A stretch of 45,387 nt of DNA from Vibrio ordalii ATCC 33509 (GTDB lineage Bacteria; Pseudomonadota; Gammaproteobacteria; Enterobacterales; Vibrionaceae): assembly GCA_000257205.1 (NCBI GenBank), contig AEZC01000093.1:1-45387 (forward strand). Reading direction: 5' to 3'. How positions within the stretch are numbered: position 1 is the stretch's first letter; the number at the start of each line of letters is the position of its first letter. Both the position numbers and the translations under genes were made by a program. Shown piece by piece: positions 1 to 8,801 of the stretch. The notes under the pieces were generated by a model. The model made no database searches and was not told the DNA's origin. It was given only the letters and a program-made list of their open reading frames with translations.

Positions 1-124
1 CGATCGTGTTCCTTCCTAGTTATGATTCGTCTTGAGTCACATATAGCTCAAGACGCGCCAGAAATTGCTATTTTATGCGCCAACTCTCATCAGCGCAATA
101 GATTCGTTATTAAACAAATAACAG
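1..124 (-). promoter_or_regulatory. fusA-tufA spacer with a strong hairpin
   Basis: This spacer lies downstream of fusA. Read leftward it ends in a purine-rich ribosome binding site (complement of TTCCTTCC at 10-17), just where tufA should begin beyond the window edge; no tuf codons are visible. It holds a perfect 9-bp inverted repeat (28-36 with 47-55, 10-base loop) and a weaker 5-bp pair (76-80 with 93-97). Neither is followed by a T run, so these look like structured intercistronic RNA rather than a terminator. Co-transcription of fusA and tufA is inferred from the known str operon order. Confidence 0.5.
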
Positions 125-2221
125 TTAACCACGTTCTGCAATGATTGCTTCTGCAACATTTTTTGGCACATCAGCGTACTCTGCAAACTCCATGGAGTAA
201 GAGGCGCGACCCTGAGTGGCAGACCGTAAGTCTGTTGCATAACCAAACATTTCCGATAGAGGGACTCTAGCATGGATAATCTTAAGGCCTGCATGGCCTT
301 CATCCATACCTTCAATCATGCCGCGACGACGGTTTAAGTCACCCACAACATCACCCATCCAATCTTCTGGAGTAGTTACTTCAACTTTCATCATTGGTTC
401 AAGAAGAACAGGCTGCGCTTCTAAAGCACCTTTCTTGAACGCCATCGAACCAGCAATCTTAAACGCCATCTCGCTTGAGTCGACATCATGATATGAACCA
501 TCGAATAATGTCGCTTTCACATCCAGAATCGGATAACCAGCTAACACACCGTTGTTCATTTGCTCTTCGATACCTTTCGCAACCGAGCTGATGTATTCCT
601 TAGGAATCACACCACCAACGATTTCGTCGACAAAGACAAAGCCTTCACCGAGTTCCGCAGGTTCAATCTTAAGCCAAACGTGACCATATTGACCACGACC
701 ACCAGATTGACGAACGAACTTGCCTTCTACTTCCGCTTTTCCACGGATAGTTTCGCGGTAAGCCACTTGTGGTTTACCCACGTTACAGTCGACACTGAAC
801 TCACGCTTCATGCGATCAACAATGATGTCTAGGTGAAGCTCACCCATACCAGAGATCAACGTTTGACCTGTTTCCTTATCGGTTTCGACACGGAAAGATG
901 GGTCTTCTGCCGCCAGTTTACCTAGCGCAATACCCATTTTTTCTTGGTCAGCTTTAGAGCGAGGCTCTACCGCAATTTGAATCACTGGCTCAGGGAATTC
1001 CATGCGCTCAAGAACCACTTTGTGGTCTGGGTTACATAGCGTATCGCCTGTCGTGACATCTTTTAAGCCGATCGCAGCCGCAATATCGCCAGCACGAACT
1101 TCTTTAATCTCTTCACGTTTGTTGGCATGCATCTGTACGATACGACCAAAACGTTCTTTTTTCTGTTTCACTGAGTTGTAAACGGCATCGCCAGAGTTCA
1201 CCACACCAGAGTAAACACGCATGAAAGTCAATGTCCCAACAAATGGGTCAGTGGCAATCTTAAATGCAAGTGCCGAGAAAGGTTCGTTGTCGTCAGCGTG
1301 ACGTTCTACTTCGTTCTCGTTTTCATCCACGCCTTTAATGGCTGGTACATCTACCGGTGAAGGCAAATACTCAACAACCGCATCCAATACCGCCTGTACG
1401 CCTTTATTTTTAAAGGCACTACCACAAGTGGCCAATACGATTTCATTGTTAATGGTACGAGTGCGTAGCGCTTGTTTGATTTCCGCTTCTGTCAGCTCGC
1501 CGTCTTCAAGATACTTTTCCATTAACTCTTCACTAGCTTCCGCTGCCGCTTCTACTAGGTTGTTGTGCCATTCTTCGGCCAACTCAAGCATATCTTCTGG
1601 AATGTCTTCGTAAGTAAACGTCATGCCTTGATCGGCTTCATTCCAGTTGATGGCTTTCATCTTGATAAGGTCGATGACACCTTTGAACTCTTCTTCCGCG
1701 CCAATATTTAATTGAATAGGAACAGGAGTCGCACCAAGACGATGTTTAATTTGGTTTACAACGCGTAAAAAGTCTGCGCCAGCACGGTCCATTTTATTAA
1801 CGAACACCATGCGAGGAACACCGTATTTGTCAGCTTGACGCCATACAGTTTCAGACTGGGGTTCAACACCAGATGAGCCACAGAATACAACCACTGCACC
1901 ATCAAGCACACGAAGTGAACGCTCTACTTCAATTGTAAAGTCAACGTGTCCTGGGGTATCAATGATGTTTACGCGATGATCTTGGAACTGTGCTTCCATA
2001 CCACGCCAGAAGGTTGTCGTAGCAGCAGAAGTGATAGTGATACCACGTTCTTGCTCCTGCTCCATCCAGTCCATGGTTGCTGCACCATCGTGAACTTCGC
2101 CGATTTTGTGCGAAAGGCCAGTGTAGAACAGAATACGCTCAGTAGTGGTTGTTTTGCCTGCATCTACGTGAGCACAGATACCGATGTTGCGGTAGCGCTC
2201 AATAGGAGTTTTCCGAGCCAC
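125..2221 (-). CDS. fusA: Elongation factor G
   Basis: EF-G, the cytoplasmic GTPase that drives translocation and, with RRF, ribosome recycling. The protein has 698 residues, normal for the family. The G domain shows the P loop AHVDAGKTT near residue 20, the switch region [17 protein letters not shown] near residue 90 and NKMDRAG near residue 143. Domains II-V follow, ending with the conserved [12 protein letters not shown] segment. The start codon is GTG (2219-2221), preceded by an AGAGGA ribosome binding site. It is the third gene of the str operon (rpsL-rpsG-fusA, then presumably tufA off the window) and is expressed from the promoter upstream of rpsL. Nothing looks broken. Confidence 0.98.
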   Translation of the reverse strand: MARKTPIERYRNIGICAHVDAGKTTTTERILFYTGLSHKIGEVHDGAATMDWMEQEQERGITITSAATTTFWRGMEAQFQDHRVNIIDTPGHVDFTIEVERSLRVLDGAVVVFCGSSGVEPQSETVWRQADKYGVPRMVFVNKMDRAGADFLRVVNQIKHRLGATPVPIQLNIGAEEEFKGVIDLIKMKAINWNEADQGMTFTYEDIPEDMLELAEEWHNNLVEAAAEASEELMEKYLEDGELTEAEIKQALRTRTINNEIVLATCGSAFKNKGVQAVLDAVVEYLPSPVDVPAIKGVDENENEVERHADDNEPFSALAFKIATDPFVGTLTFMRVYSGVVNSGDAVYNSVKQKKERFGRIVQMHANKREEIKEVRAGDIAAAIGLKDVTTGDTLCNPDHKVVLERMEFPEPVIQIAVEPRSKADQEKMGIALGKLAAEDPSFRVETDKETGQTLISGMGELHLDIIVDRMKREFSVDCNVGKPQVAYRETIRGKAEVEGKFVRQSGGRGQYGHVWLKIEPAELGEGFVFVDEIVGGVIPKEYISSVAKGIEEQMNNGVLAGYPILDVKATLFDGSYHDVDSSEMAFKIAGSMAFKKGALEAQPVLLEPMMKVEVTTPEDWMGDVVGDLNRRRGMIEGMDEGHAGLKIIHARVPLSEMFGYATDLRSATQGRASYSMEFAEYADVPKNVAEAIIAERG

Positions 2222-2296
2222 GATTGTATCCTCTTACTAAGGTAATCCTTAGAGTATGAAAATGTGCTGCGAGAGAACCTCGCAGCACAGAAGGTA

Positions 2297-2767
2297 TTAC
2301 CAGCGGTAATGAGCGAATGCTTTGTTCGCTTCTGCCATACGGTGAACGTCTTCACGTTTCTTAACAGCAGTACCTTTATTTTCTGACGCGTCTAGCATTT
2401 CAGAAGCTAGGCGAGCAGCCATAGATTTTTCACCACGCTTACGCGCAGCATCAACTACCCAACGCATAGCAAGTGCGTTACGGCGAACCGGACGTACTTC
2501 TACTGGCACTTGGTAAGTTGAACCACCCACGCGGCGAGATTTAACTTCAACCGCTGGACGTACGTTTTCAAGAGCTTCTTCAAATACAGCTAAGTGACCT
2601 TTGCCAGATTTCTCAGCCATAGTGTCTAGTGCAGTGTAAACAATTTTCTCTGCAGTAGATTTTTTACCGTCAACCATAAGAATGTTAACGAATTTTGCCA
2701 GCAGTTCAGACTTGAACTTTGGATCTGGAAGGATCTTACGCTGACCAATAACGCGACGACGTGGCAT
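2297..2767 (-). CDS. rpsG: 30S ribosomal protein S7
   Basis: Primary 16S rRNA binding protein that organises the 3' major (head) domain of the 30S subunit. The 156 residues and the start [11 protein letters not shown] are typical, and the [16 protein letters not shown] and [14 protein letters not shown] segments are family hallmarks. It starts with ATG after a CGGAG ribosome binding site. It sits between rpsL (96-base spacer) and fusA (75-base spacer). In E. coli S7 is also the translational repressor of this operon, acting at the rpsL-rpsG spacer; that role is inferred here from the conserved spacer. Confidence 0.98.
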   Translation of the reverse strand: MPRRRVIGQRKILPDPKFKSELLAKFVNILMVDGKKSTAEKIVYTALDTMAEKSGKGHLAVFEEALENVRPAVEVKSRRVGGSTYQVPVEVRPVRRNALAMRWVVDAARKRGEKSMAARLASEMLDASENKGTAVKKREDVHRMAEANKAFAHYRW

Positions 2768-2863
2768 GGATATTCTCCGTTGTCTTTTTCAGGTTATCCA
2801 AAACTTTTCAGTTTCTTCAAAAATTAAATAATTTAGTGTTTGGCCTTACTTAACGGAAATCCA
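2768..2863 (-). promoter_or_regulatory. S7 autoregulatory spacer of the str mRNA
   Basis: This 96-base rpsL-rpsG spacer is about as long as the E. coli one. Read leftward it retains blocks I recognise from the E. coli S7 target: CCGTTAAGTAAGGCCAAAC just after rpsL, GTTTTGGA, and CAACGGAG next to the rpsG start. By analogy, S7 binding here would repress translation of rpsG and downstream genes. Binding is inferred, not shown. Confidence 0.6.
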
Positions 2864-3241
<378 letters not shown>

Positions 3242-3284
3242 CTAGCTCCTGAATTTACTTAAAGTAAGCTTTGTGAAAAATCTA

Positions 3285-3348
3285 GTCCCTAGTGCACTTA
3301 GTACAAATAGGGACGCAAAATTCTATGCAGCAGTGAGAGGTGTGTCAA
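3285..3348 (-). promoter_or_regulatory. str operon promoter and leader hairpin
   Basis: Read leftward: a perfect -35 TTGACA (3343-3348), a 17-bp spacer and -10 TAGAAT (3320-3325), placing transcription start near 3313. The predicted transcript begins almost exactly at a 7-bp hairpin (3285-3291 with 3308-3314, GTCCCTA/TAGGGAC), which would shield the 5' end of the rpsL mRNA. Confidence 0.8.
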
Positions 3349-3420
3349 GAAATATACAGATCTTTTTTAACCACCATAAGTAAAGGGTGGGTAATAGAGG
3401 GGTAATAGCGACAAGAAAAT

Positions 3421-3696
3421 CTACCAAGTTATTGATTTTTCATGATTAGTAGTAAGTTCAACCAAACCAGAGAAATCCACTTTGGTAATTTGTACTGAGC
3501 AGAGATCCTGCACCCCGCGCGCGCAGAGATCCTCAAGTAAGACATAAACCCTGTTCAGATCGTTGAGTAGTAAAAAAGAGCCCGCACTAGGGTTACTCAT
3601 ATACACCGCTTCTTCAACCAAGATAATACTATCCTCAGCCAAACAATAACGCTGCGCTAAGGCCAGTTTTGCCGTGTCTTTTACAATATGCAGCAT
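3421..3696 (-). CDS. tusB: Sulfurtransferase complex subunit TusB
   Basis: Small subunit of the TusBCD heterohexamer, which passes persulfide sulfur from TusA to TusE and on to MnmA for 2-thiouridine at position 34 of Lys, Glu and Gln tRNAs. The 91 residues start MLHIVKDT and end in the ITW tail typical of TusB/DsrH. It is 9 bases after tusC and the last gene of tusDCB. A clear promoter for rpsL follows, so the str operon is separately driven even if some readthrough occurs. Confidence 0.9.
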   Translation of the reverse strand: MLHIVKDTAKLALAQRYCLAEDSIILVEEAVYMSNPSAGSFLLLNDLNRVYVLLEDLCARGVQDLCSVQITKVDFSGLVELTTNHEKSITW

Positions 3697-3705
3697 AGGT
3701 ATACC

Positions 3706-4062
3706 TTAGAAAGTTAGTACTTGATCGCACTCGTGAAGTAACTGAGCGATTTGCTGAGACGATTTTTTTTCAACATCGATTACCCATTGAGCCGATGCTA
3801 ACCCCAACTCTTCAACGCTTTGCTCACACAGATAAAGGTGTTCAATATCGTATAACTCAAGCAGTTTAAACGCACTGATGTAGTCACGGCTAAGCAGTTG
3901 TTGCGGTGATTGGTTGGCAACGATTTGCGTCACCCCAAACCCAACAAAAAAGAGCGAGATCGCATCACAATAGGCAGAGGCTGCCAGTACAGCATCCAGC
4001 CCTTCTCTTCCAGCCGAACTAGAATGAGGCGAAGAATGAAAAACAAAACCGATTTTTTTCAA
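3706..4062 (-). CDS. tusC: Sulfurtransferase complex subunit TusC
   Basis: DsrE/F-fold subunit of the TusBCD sulfur relay. It has 118 residues, with the [13 protein letters not shown] start and [11 protein letters not shown] segment matching TusC/DsrF. The start codon is TTG (4060-4062) and overlaps the TGA stop of tusD in a TTGA arrangement, so translation is probably coupled. Alignment with E. coli TusC supports this non-ATG start because MKRIAFVF begins at the same place. Confidence 0.9.
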   Translation of the reverse strand: MKKIGFVFHSSPHSSSAGREGLDAVLAASAYCDAISLFFVGFGVTQIVANQSPQQLLSRDYISAFKLLELYDIEHLYLCEQSVEELGLASAQWVIDVEKKSSQQIAQLLHECDQVLTF

Positions 4063-4463
4063 AACTGTACCACTCGATCTTGAGTCAATAACGCTTCAGC
4101 CAAACTTCCTAACCCAGTTTGTGCAAAACCTTGTGCCAAATTATGCGCAGTGAGCTGGTGTTGCTGAGCTTCATTTTCACTGATAATGCCACGACGCAAC
4201 GCTGCAGCAACACAGGTTTCTAAGCGTACATGGTGTTCAGTAGACAGCTTCTGCCATGCTTTCACAAGATCAAACTCATCGTTCGCAGGCGCGGTGATCG
4301 CAGAGCCATTGAAAACACCATCTTGATAAAAAAATACTTGCTTGAGTGAATGCCCTTTTTCTAGCAATGCACAGGCAAACAGATAAGCACTACGCGCTGC
4401 CTGTGTGCCATACACTGAGCCATTGACCAATAATGTGTAACTCAATACTGGCTCCACTAACAT
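4059..4463 (-). CDS. tusD: Sulfurtransferase complex subunit TusD
   Basis: Catalytic subunit of TusBCD. The persulfide-carrying cysteine of the family is seen as Cys84 in [11 protein letters not shown] (Cys78 in E. coli). It has 134 residues, about six more at the N terminus than E. coli TusD. The ATG start overlaps the end of yheO by 7 bases and has a GGAG ribosome binding site; a GTG two codons later is an alternative. The C terminus DRVVQF is characteristic. Co-transcription with yheO, tusC and tusB is very likely from the overlaps. Confidence 0.92.
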   Translation of the reverse strand: MLVEPVLSYTLLVNGSVYGTQAARSAYLFACALLEKGHSLKQVFFYQDGVFNGSAITAPANDEFDLVKAWQKLSTEHHVRLETCVAAALRRGIISENEAQQHQLTAHNLAQGFAQTGLGSLAEALLTQDRVVQF

Positions 4464-5176
4464 TCATCTCCGGTCTTGCGTTGGCGAATGTAGAGATAGA
4501 CAGTATGTTTAGAGATATTGAGCCGATCAGCTACGCGGTTAATCGCATCTTTGATGTCAAAAATGCCTTTGTCATACAGCTCCATCACGATCTGACGGTT
4601 CTTGGTATTGTTAGACACTGATTTATCGGCATTGATCTCTTCGATGGTACGCTCTACCGTCTGATCCACCAGCTCTTCTACATCACTGGCAAAGTTAACC
4701 GACGAGGCGGCTTCCTGAGCTTCCTGAGTCGGCATGAATGATTGCAGAACTTGTGAGAACGGAGCATCTAAATTGACGTTGATACAAAGTAAGCCAATGA
4801 CTCGGTTATCACCATTACGAATCGCGACCGTAATCGATTTCATCAACACACCACCCTTGGCGCGAGAGAAATAAGAGCGTGAGAAATTACGCTGCGATCC
4901 TTCAATATCTTTCAGCATACACAGTGCAAGATCGGTGATCGGGGAACCAACTTGGCGGCCCGTATTTTCACCATTGGCAATTTTAATCGCCGAGGTATTG
5001 AGATCTTCTAATGAGTGCAAAACGATCTCACAAAAAGGGCCAATCAGGCTGGCGATACCGTCAACCACAGCTTCATAAGATCGAAGAATGATTTTATCGT
5101 GATCACTAAATGGCATCACGTGCACGGATTCCATTTCAAGCAACATATCCGCGTTTAGAGTTTCTGTCGTTGTCAC
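4457..5176 (-). CDS. yheO: YheO-family PAS/HTH transcriptional regulator
   Basis: Predicted DNA-binding regulator with an N-terminal YheO-type PAS-like sensor (about residues 20-135, including [11 protein letters not shown] and a GLLCINVN strand) and a C-terminal helix-turn-helix (about 180-237, [20 protein letters not shown]) of the DauR/YheO type. It has 239 residues. The start is GTG at 5174-5176; an in-frame TAG lies a few codons upstream, so it cannot begin earlier. The ligand is unknown. It heads the yheO-tusDCB unit, as in E. coli. Confidence 0.85.
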   Translation of the reverse strand: MTTTETLNADMLLEMESVHVMPFSDHDKIILRSYEAVVDGIASLIGPFCEIVLHSLEDLNTSAIKIANGENTGRQVGSPITDLALCMLKDIEGSQRNFSRSYFSRAKGGVLMKSITVAIRNGDNRVIGLLCINVNLDAPFSQVLQSFMPTQEAQEAASSVNFASDVEELVDQTVERTIEEINADKSVSNNTKNRQIVMELYDKGIFDIKDAINRVADRLNISKHTVYLYIRQRKTGDEC

Positions 5177-5304
5177 TGTTATCTAGCCTTAGAGCGAAAA
5201 ATCAACAAATTGACGTAAGTTTATCAGAAAATTTTAATCGAAAACTCTGTTAAGTCACTAACAAGTGATTTAGGACAACTAATTCGTGAGTCGTTAGAGA
5301 CAGA

Positions 5305-5328
5305 AAAGGCCTGATTCATCAGGCCTTT
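5305..5328 (-). terminator. fkpA transcription terminator
   Basis: Perfect 10-bp inverted repeat (AAAGGCCTGA at 5305-5314 with its complement at 5319-5328, 4-base loop). Read leftward it is followed by TTTTCTG. It lies between the end of fkpA and the start of yheO, separating the two units. Confidence 0.75.
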
Positions 5329-5361
5329 GAGCTGGTTACAACGGTTCAACAATGGCTGATA

Positions 5362-6150
5362 TTATTTAGCTGCATCGCTACCGTTATCAATTTTTAGTAA
5401 CTCCACTTCAAACACAAGTGTTGAGTTTGCTGGAATAGTCGGCGTATCTTGCTCACCGTAAGCCAGTTGCGGCGGGATAACAAACTTGTATTTTGCTCCC
5501 ACTTGCATCAGTTGCACACCTTCTGTCCAACCAGGAATAACCCGATTGAGTGGGAATGTCGCTGGCTCACCACGATCATACGAGCTATCAAATTGAGTAC
5601 CGTCAGCCAGTGTCCCTTTGTAATGCACTTGAACGGTATCGGTCTCTTTTGGTGACTCACCTTTTGCTGGCGTCAGTACTTGGTACAGTAAACCAGATTC
5701 AGTTTTCTTTACGCCATCTTGTTTTTCAAATTCAGCGCGGAATTCATCACCAGCTTTTTCTGCAGCAGCCGCTTTTTCAGCGGCTTTCGCTTGCATGGTT
5801 TCAGAAACGCGTTTATCTAGAGCTTCTAGCGCTGCGCGTGTCTCTTCTTCACTCAACTCAGCATTGCCCGCGAAGACATGTTCAATCCCTTTTAGAACCA
5901 GATCTTTATTCAGATTGATACCAATTTCGGCTGGTTTTTCAATGCTGGTGCTGAGGTAATTTGCAAAAGAGACGCCAATCGCGTAAGCCGCTTTGTCATC
6001 TTCTGTTTTAAAGTGAACCGTTTTTCCCGCTTCCGTTTGTACTTGTTCTGCTGCAGGTGCTGCTTCAGTTTTCGGGGCTTCATCTTTCTGGCAGCCAACT
6101 GCAAGCATGACGGTTGCCGCAAGCAGTGACACTTTAAACAATGATTTCAT
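5362..6150 (-). CDS. fkpA: FKBP-type peptidyl-prolyl isomerase FkpA, probable lipoprotein
   Basis: Envelope prolyl isomerase and chaperone. The 262 residues comprise a signal peptide, an acidic linker, a helical dimerisation domain (about 45-140) and a C-terminal FKBP domain (about 150-255) with VQVHYKGTLADGTQFDSS, the VIPGWTEGVQLM segment and IPANSTLVFEVELL. Unlike the classical soluble E. coli enzyme, the signal peptide ends in MLAVGC followed by QKDE. This reads as a lipobox with Cys20 as the lipidated residue and Gln at +2, which would favour the outer membrane. A terminator follows at 5305-5328. Confidence 0.9.
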   Translation of the reverse strand: MKSLFKVSLLAATVMLAVGCQKDEAPKTEAAPAAEQVQTEAGKTVHFKTEDDKAAYAIGVSFANYLSTSIEKPAEIGINLNKDLVLKGIEHVFAGNAELSEEETRAALEALDKRVSETMQAKAAEKAAAAEKAGDEFRAEFEKQDGVKKTESGLLYQVLTPAKGESPKETDTVQVHYKGTLADGTQFDSSYDRGEPATFPLNRVIPGWTEGVQLMQVGAKYKFVIPPQLAYGEQDTPTIPANSTLVFEVELLKIDNGSDAAK

Positions 6151-6289
6151 TTATTTCTCCAATTTGTAGGCAAACCTTTTGTTATTACGCACAAATTTCG
6201 TTGAAAAACTGGTGCGCTAAACAGAGTTGTACCAATATAGCGATATGTTGATAGATTGTCTTTACACTCAAAGCGGATAATTAGACTTG

Positions 6290-7270
6290 ATGCGAATAAT
6301 TTCTCATTCAATCCTAGGTTGCATTGTCATCTTGATGTTAAATGGCTGTTTTTTCTCTAACAGCGATGTACAACGTTGGGATATAGAACCAAACGGTTCG
6401 ACCAGTTTCGGTTTAAGCCGTGATGGTCGTTTTGCGCTACTTTATTCCAAACAAAGACAACTCGTTCTATGGGATCTTGAACAAAACAAAACCTTAGCCG
6501 AATTGGGACCTCAAGACCCACAAGCCAATACCGTTTCTCATATTCGACTCTCCGATAATGGCCGTTTTGCCGTGACCGCTAGCCAAATTAACTTTGCCGT
6601 ATGGGACTTAGGTTGGACACAGGCTCAAGGTTTGTGGTCCATCTCCGATGGGCTGATCCGAGACATTGACATTGCCAATAACGGAAAACAAGTTCTGCTC
6701 GGTTTATCCAATGGTAAAGCGATTTACGTCGATTTAGTCACTGGGCGCCGGCTAGAGTTCCTTGCTCATCGAGAAAAAGTGAATTCTGTCGCCCTATCGC
6801 CCAATGGCCGCTTTGCTCTGACGGGAGGTAATGATTATTTTGCCTACCTTTGGGATACGCAAAGTGGGCAAATTTTACGATCGTTTGAACATGAGCAGCG
6901 GGTGAATCGAGTAGCGCTGCAGCGAGAGGGAAAATTAGCCTTTACCTCCGATGGTGGTAATCAATCCATTATTTGGGATCTCGCCTCGGGTAAGGAACAG
7001 GCGAAATTGCGCAGTTTTTCACGACAATTGATCTTCTCTACGGCGCGTTTTTCCGATGATGGCACATTACTGGTCACTGGTAATCCATCTAGCCAAGTCG
7101 CGGTATGGGATACTCAAAGTGGTAAAAAACAGCAAGGATTTGAAGTAGAACCGCTAAAAGATGCTCGCCCACCCGCAGCGGTGGTGTATGATGCGGCCTT
7201 TGACCACCAGCAACGAATTATTACCGGAAGCTCTGCAGGTATTGCTCAAGCTTGGAAACTCGACGATTAG
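6290..7270 (+). CDS. WD40-repeat lipoprotein
   Basis: Envelope lipoprotein with a beta-propeller fold. The signal peptide ends in the lipobox LMLNGC near residue 20. The rest shows repeated WD40 units: NGRFAVTASQINFAVWDL, NGRFALTGGNDYFAYLWDT, GNQSIIWDLASG and SSQVAVWDTQSG, with conserved WD dipeptides. I chose the ATG at 6290 over the TTG one codon earlier; the ribosome binding site is weak. It ends 2 bases before slyX, so the two are probably one transcript. The partner of the propeller is unknown; scaffolding at the envelope is an inference. Confidence 0.8.
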   Translation: MRIISHSILGCIVILMLNGCFFSNSDVQRWDIEPNGSTSFGLSRDGRFALLYSKQRQLVLWDLEQNKTLAELGPQDPQANTVSHIRLSDNGRFAVTASQINFAVWDLGWTQAQGLWSISDGLIRDIDIANNGKQVLLGLSNGKAIYVDLVTGRRLEFLAHREKVNSVALSPNGRFALTGGNDYFAYLWDTQSGQILRSFEHEQRVNRVALQREGKLAFTSDGGNQSIIWDLASGKEQAKLRSFSRQLIFSTARFSDDGTLLVTGNPSSQVAVWDTQSGKKQQGFEVEPLKDARPPAAVVYDAAFDHQQRIITGSSAGIAQAWKLDD

Positions 7271-7272
7271 TT

Positions 7273-7500
7273 ATGAACGATAAGTATATTCAGCAATTAG
7301 AACAGCGTGTTAGTGACTTGGAATGCCAACTGGCTTTCCAAGAACAAACCATTGATGAACTCAATCAAGCATTATCAACACAGCAGCTAATGTTGACGAA
7401 AATGCAAGACCAAATGAAATATGTGGCTGGTAAAGTCAAAAATATGGATGCCTCACATTTAGCGGATCCATCAGAAGAGACTCCACCACCTCACTATTGA
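7273..7500 (+). CDS. slyX: SlyX-like coiled-coil protein
   Basis: Small 75-residue SlyX family protein of unknown function. Almost the whole length is a coiled coil (residues 3-60, with heptad-like LEQRVSDLECQLAFQEQTI), ending with the PPPHY tail typical of SlyX. The start is the ATG at 7273; upstream in-frame TTG starts would run into the preceding gene. It lies 2 bases after the WD40 lipoprotein gene. Confidence 0.9.
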   Translation: MNDKYIQQLEQRVSDLECQLAFQEQTIDELNQALSTQQLMLTKMQDQMKYVAGKVKNMDASHLADPSEETPPPHY

Positions 7501-7540
7501 TAGTGATGATACTGATAGTGATAAACTGATAATAATAAAT
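7498..7540. repeat. Three tandem 14-15 bp repeats after slyX
   Basis: Three units beginning with the slyX stop codon: 7498-7512, 7513-7526 and 7527-7540, each starting TGATA and following TGATAGTGAT or a near match. An inverted copy (ATCACTATC, 7561-7569) overlaps the end of yjeT on the other strand. The result is many stop codons in all frames and a possible long-loop stem between two convergent genes. Confidence 0.6.
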
Positions 7541-7564
7541 CGGTTACCGCGCTATTGTGCATCA

Positions 7565-7753
7565 CTATCGTGCGAAGTAGTACGCAATGATGCCCCCTGC
7601 AACGACGAGACAACCACCGATGCGGCGCAGTTGATGATCGGGCTGCTGTCTGAGCTCCGACACCATCTTTCTCCAGCCATTAGGGGCGATTAACGGTCCA
7701 ATACCTTCTGCAATTAACACCAGCCCCACAGCAAGCCAGATTGAATTCGACAT
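7565..7753 (-). CDS. yjeT: YjeT-like DUF2065 membrane protein
   Basis: Small 62-residue inner-membrane protein of the DUF2065 family. Two hydrophobic segments are seen: SIWLAVGLVLIAEGIGPLI near the N terminus and GCLVVAGGIIAYYF at the C terminus. The start MSNSIWL (ATG 7751-7753) aligns with E. coli YjeT and has an AGAAGG ribosome binding site; the longer frame adds 11 unlikely residues. It follows hflC, as in E. coli. No biochemical function is known. Confidence 0.8.
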   Translation of the reverse strand: MSNSIWLAVGLVLIAEGIGPLIAPNGWRKMVSELRQQPDHQLRRIGGCLVVAGGIIAYYFAR

Positions 7754-7784
7754 AGTACCTTCTCTCTTAAAGCCAATAAACGAC

Positions 7785-7807
7785 AAAGGCTCCCTGAAGG
7801 AGCCTTT
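7785..7807 (-). terminator. hflC terminator
   Basis: Perfect 9-bp inverted repeat (AAAGGCTCC 7785-7793 with GGAGCCTTT 7799-7807, loop of 5) located between hflC and yjeT. Read leftward the stem ends in CCTTT followed by GTCGTTTA, so the T run is short and some readthrough into yjeT is likely. Confidence 0.6.
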
Positions 7808-7824
7808 GAATAAACAACGGTCAA

Positions 7825-8799
7825 TTATTTCGTTGTCAAACCTTTGGTGTTATTCATGTACTTGAAGAAATCACTCTTAGGATCAAGCACCAAGATATCA
7901 CTCTTCTCGCTAAATGATTTCTCATAGGCTTTCAGCGAGCGTAAGAACCCATAAAACTCAGGATCTTTACTGTACACATCCGAGTAAATCTTCGCTGCTT
8001 TAGCATCAGCATCACCGCGAGTTACGCGAGCCGTTTTATCCGCTTCCGCTAAGATAGTCGCCACTTCAAGTTCAGCTTGAGCGCGAATGACTTCGGCTTT
8101 TTCACGACCTTGAGAGCGGTGTTTACGAGCGACTGACTCACGTTCAGCACGCATACGACGATAGATAGACTCACTGATCTCATCTGGAAGGTTAATTTTC
8201 TTAATACGGAAATCAACCACTCTCACGCCCAAATCTTTCAGTGCACCTTTACGTGTATCTTCCAACACATTTTCCATCACTTGGTCACGCTGACCATCGA
8301 TTTCCAATGCTTGTTTGGCAGCCTCAGTCGTGACGACTTCATCATCAGCACTTTCCGGCAAGACATCTTTATTACGTGGGCCTGAAACAATTTGCTTGAT
8401 TTCACGAGAACCGATTTCAGAACGCAGAATGTCTGTCACTTTACGCTCTAACAGTGCTTGTGCCGTCAACGAATTGCCACCACCCGTTGCCAAGTAGTAT
8501 TGACCAAAGTCTTCAATACGCCATTTGACATAGGTATCGATGATCACATCTTTTTTCTCTGAAGTCACGAAACGGTCAGAGCGACCATCCATTGTTTGGA
8601 TGCGCGCATCTAACGTTCTTACTCGATCAAACAGTGGCATTTTAAAATGCAAACCCGGTTCGTAGATTCGAGCAATTTCATTGTTATCTTTCAGAATACG
8701 ACCGAAACGGACAACAATACCGCGCTCACCTTCAGGAATCACAAACAGCGACATCAATACCAGTGCAATCACTAATACTGGGATCATTAACTTACGCAT
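7825..8799 (-). CDS. hflC: HflC, modulator of FtsH protease
   Basis: SPFH/prohibitin-family inner-membrane protein that forms the HflK-HflC cage around FtsH and tunes turnover of membrane and regulatory proteins. It has 324 residues: one N-terminal membrane helix (about 4-22, facing the periplasm) followed by an SPFH domain (GERGIVVRFGRI, LDARIQTMDGR) and an extended helical region rich in charged residues. It starts 2 bases after hflK ends, implying translational coupling. Confidence 0.95.
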   Translation of the reverse strand: MRKLMIPVLVIALVLMSLFVIPEGERGIVVRFGRILKDNNEIARIYEPGLHFKMPLFDRVRTLDARIQTMDGRSDRFVTSEKKDVIIDTYVKWRIEDFGQYYLATGGGNSLTAQALLERKVTDILRSEIGSREIKQIVSGPRNKDVLPESADDEVVTTEAAKQALEIDGQRDQVMENVLEDTRKGALKDLGVRVVDFRIKKINLPDEISESIYRRMRAERESVARKHRSQGREKAEVIRAQAELEVATILAEADKTARVTRGDADAKAAKIYSDVYSKDPEFYGFLRSLKAYEKSFSEKSDILVLDPKSDFFKYMNNTKGLTTK

Positions 8800-8801
8800 T
8801 A

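Noticed and set aside
3356..3400. Inverted repeat CCACC/GGTGG after tusB as a terminator.
   Set aside because: The 5-bp stem is followed by an A-rich tract in the direction of transcription, not a T run.
5550..5918. A 122-codon plus-strand frame inside fkpA.
   Set aside because: Shadow of fkpA with no family resemblance and no initiation signal.
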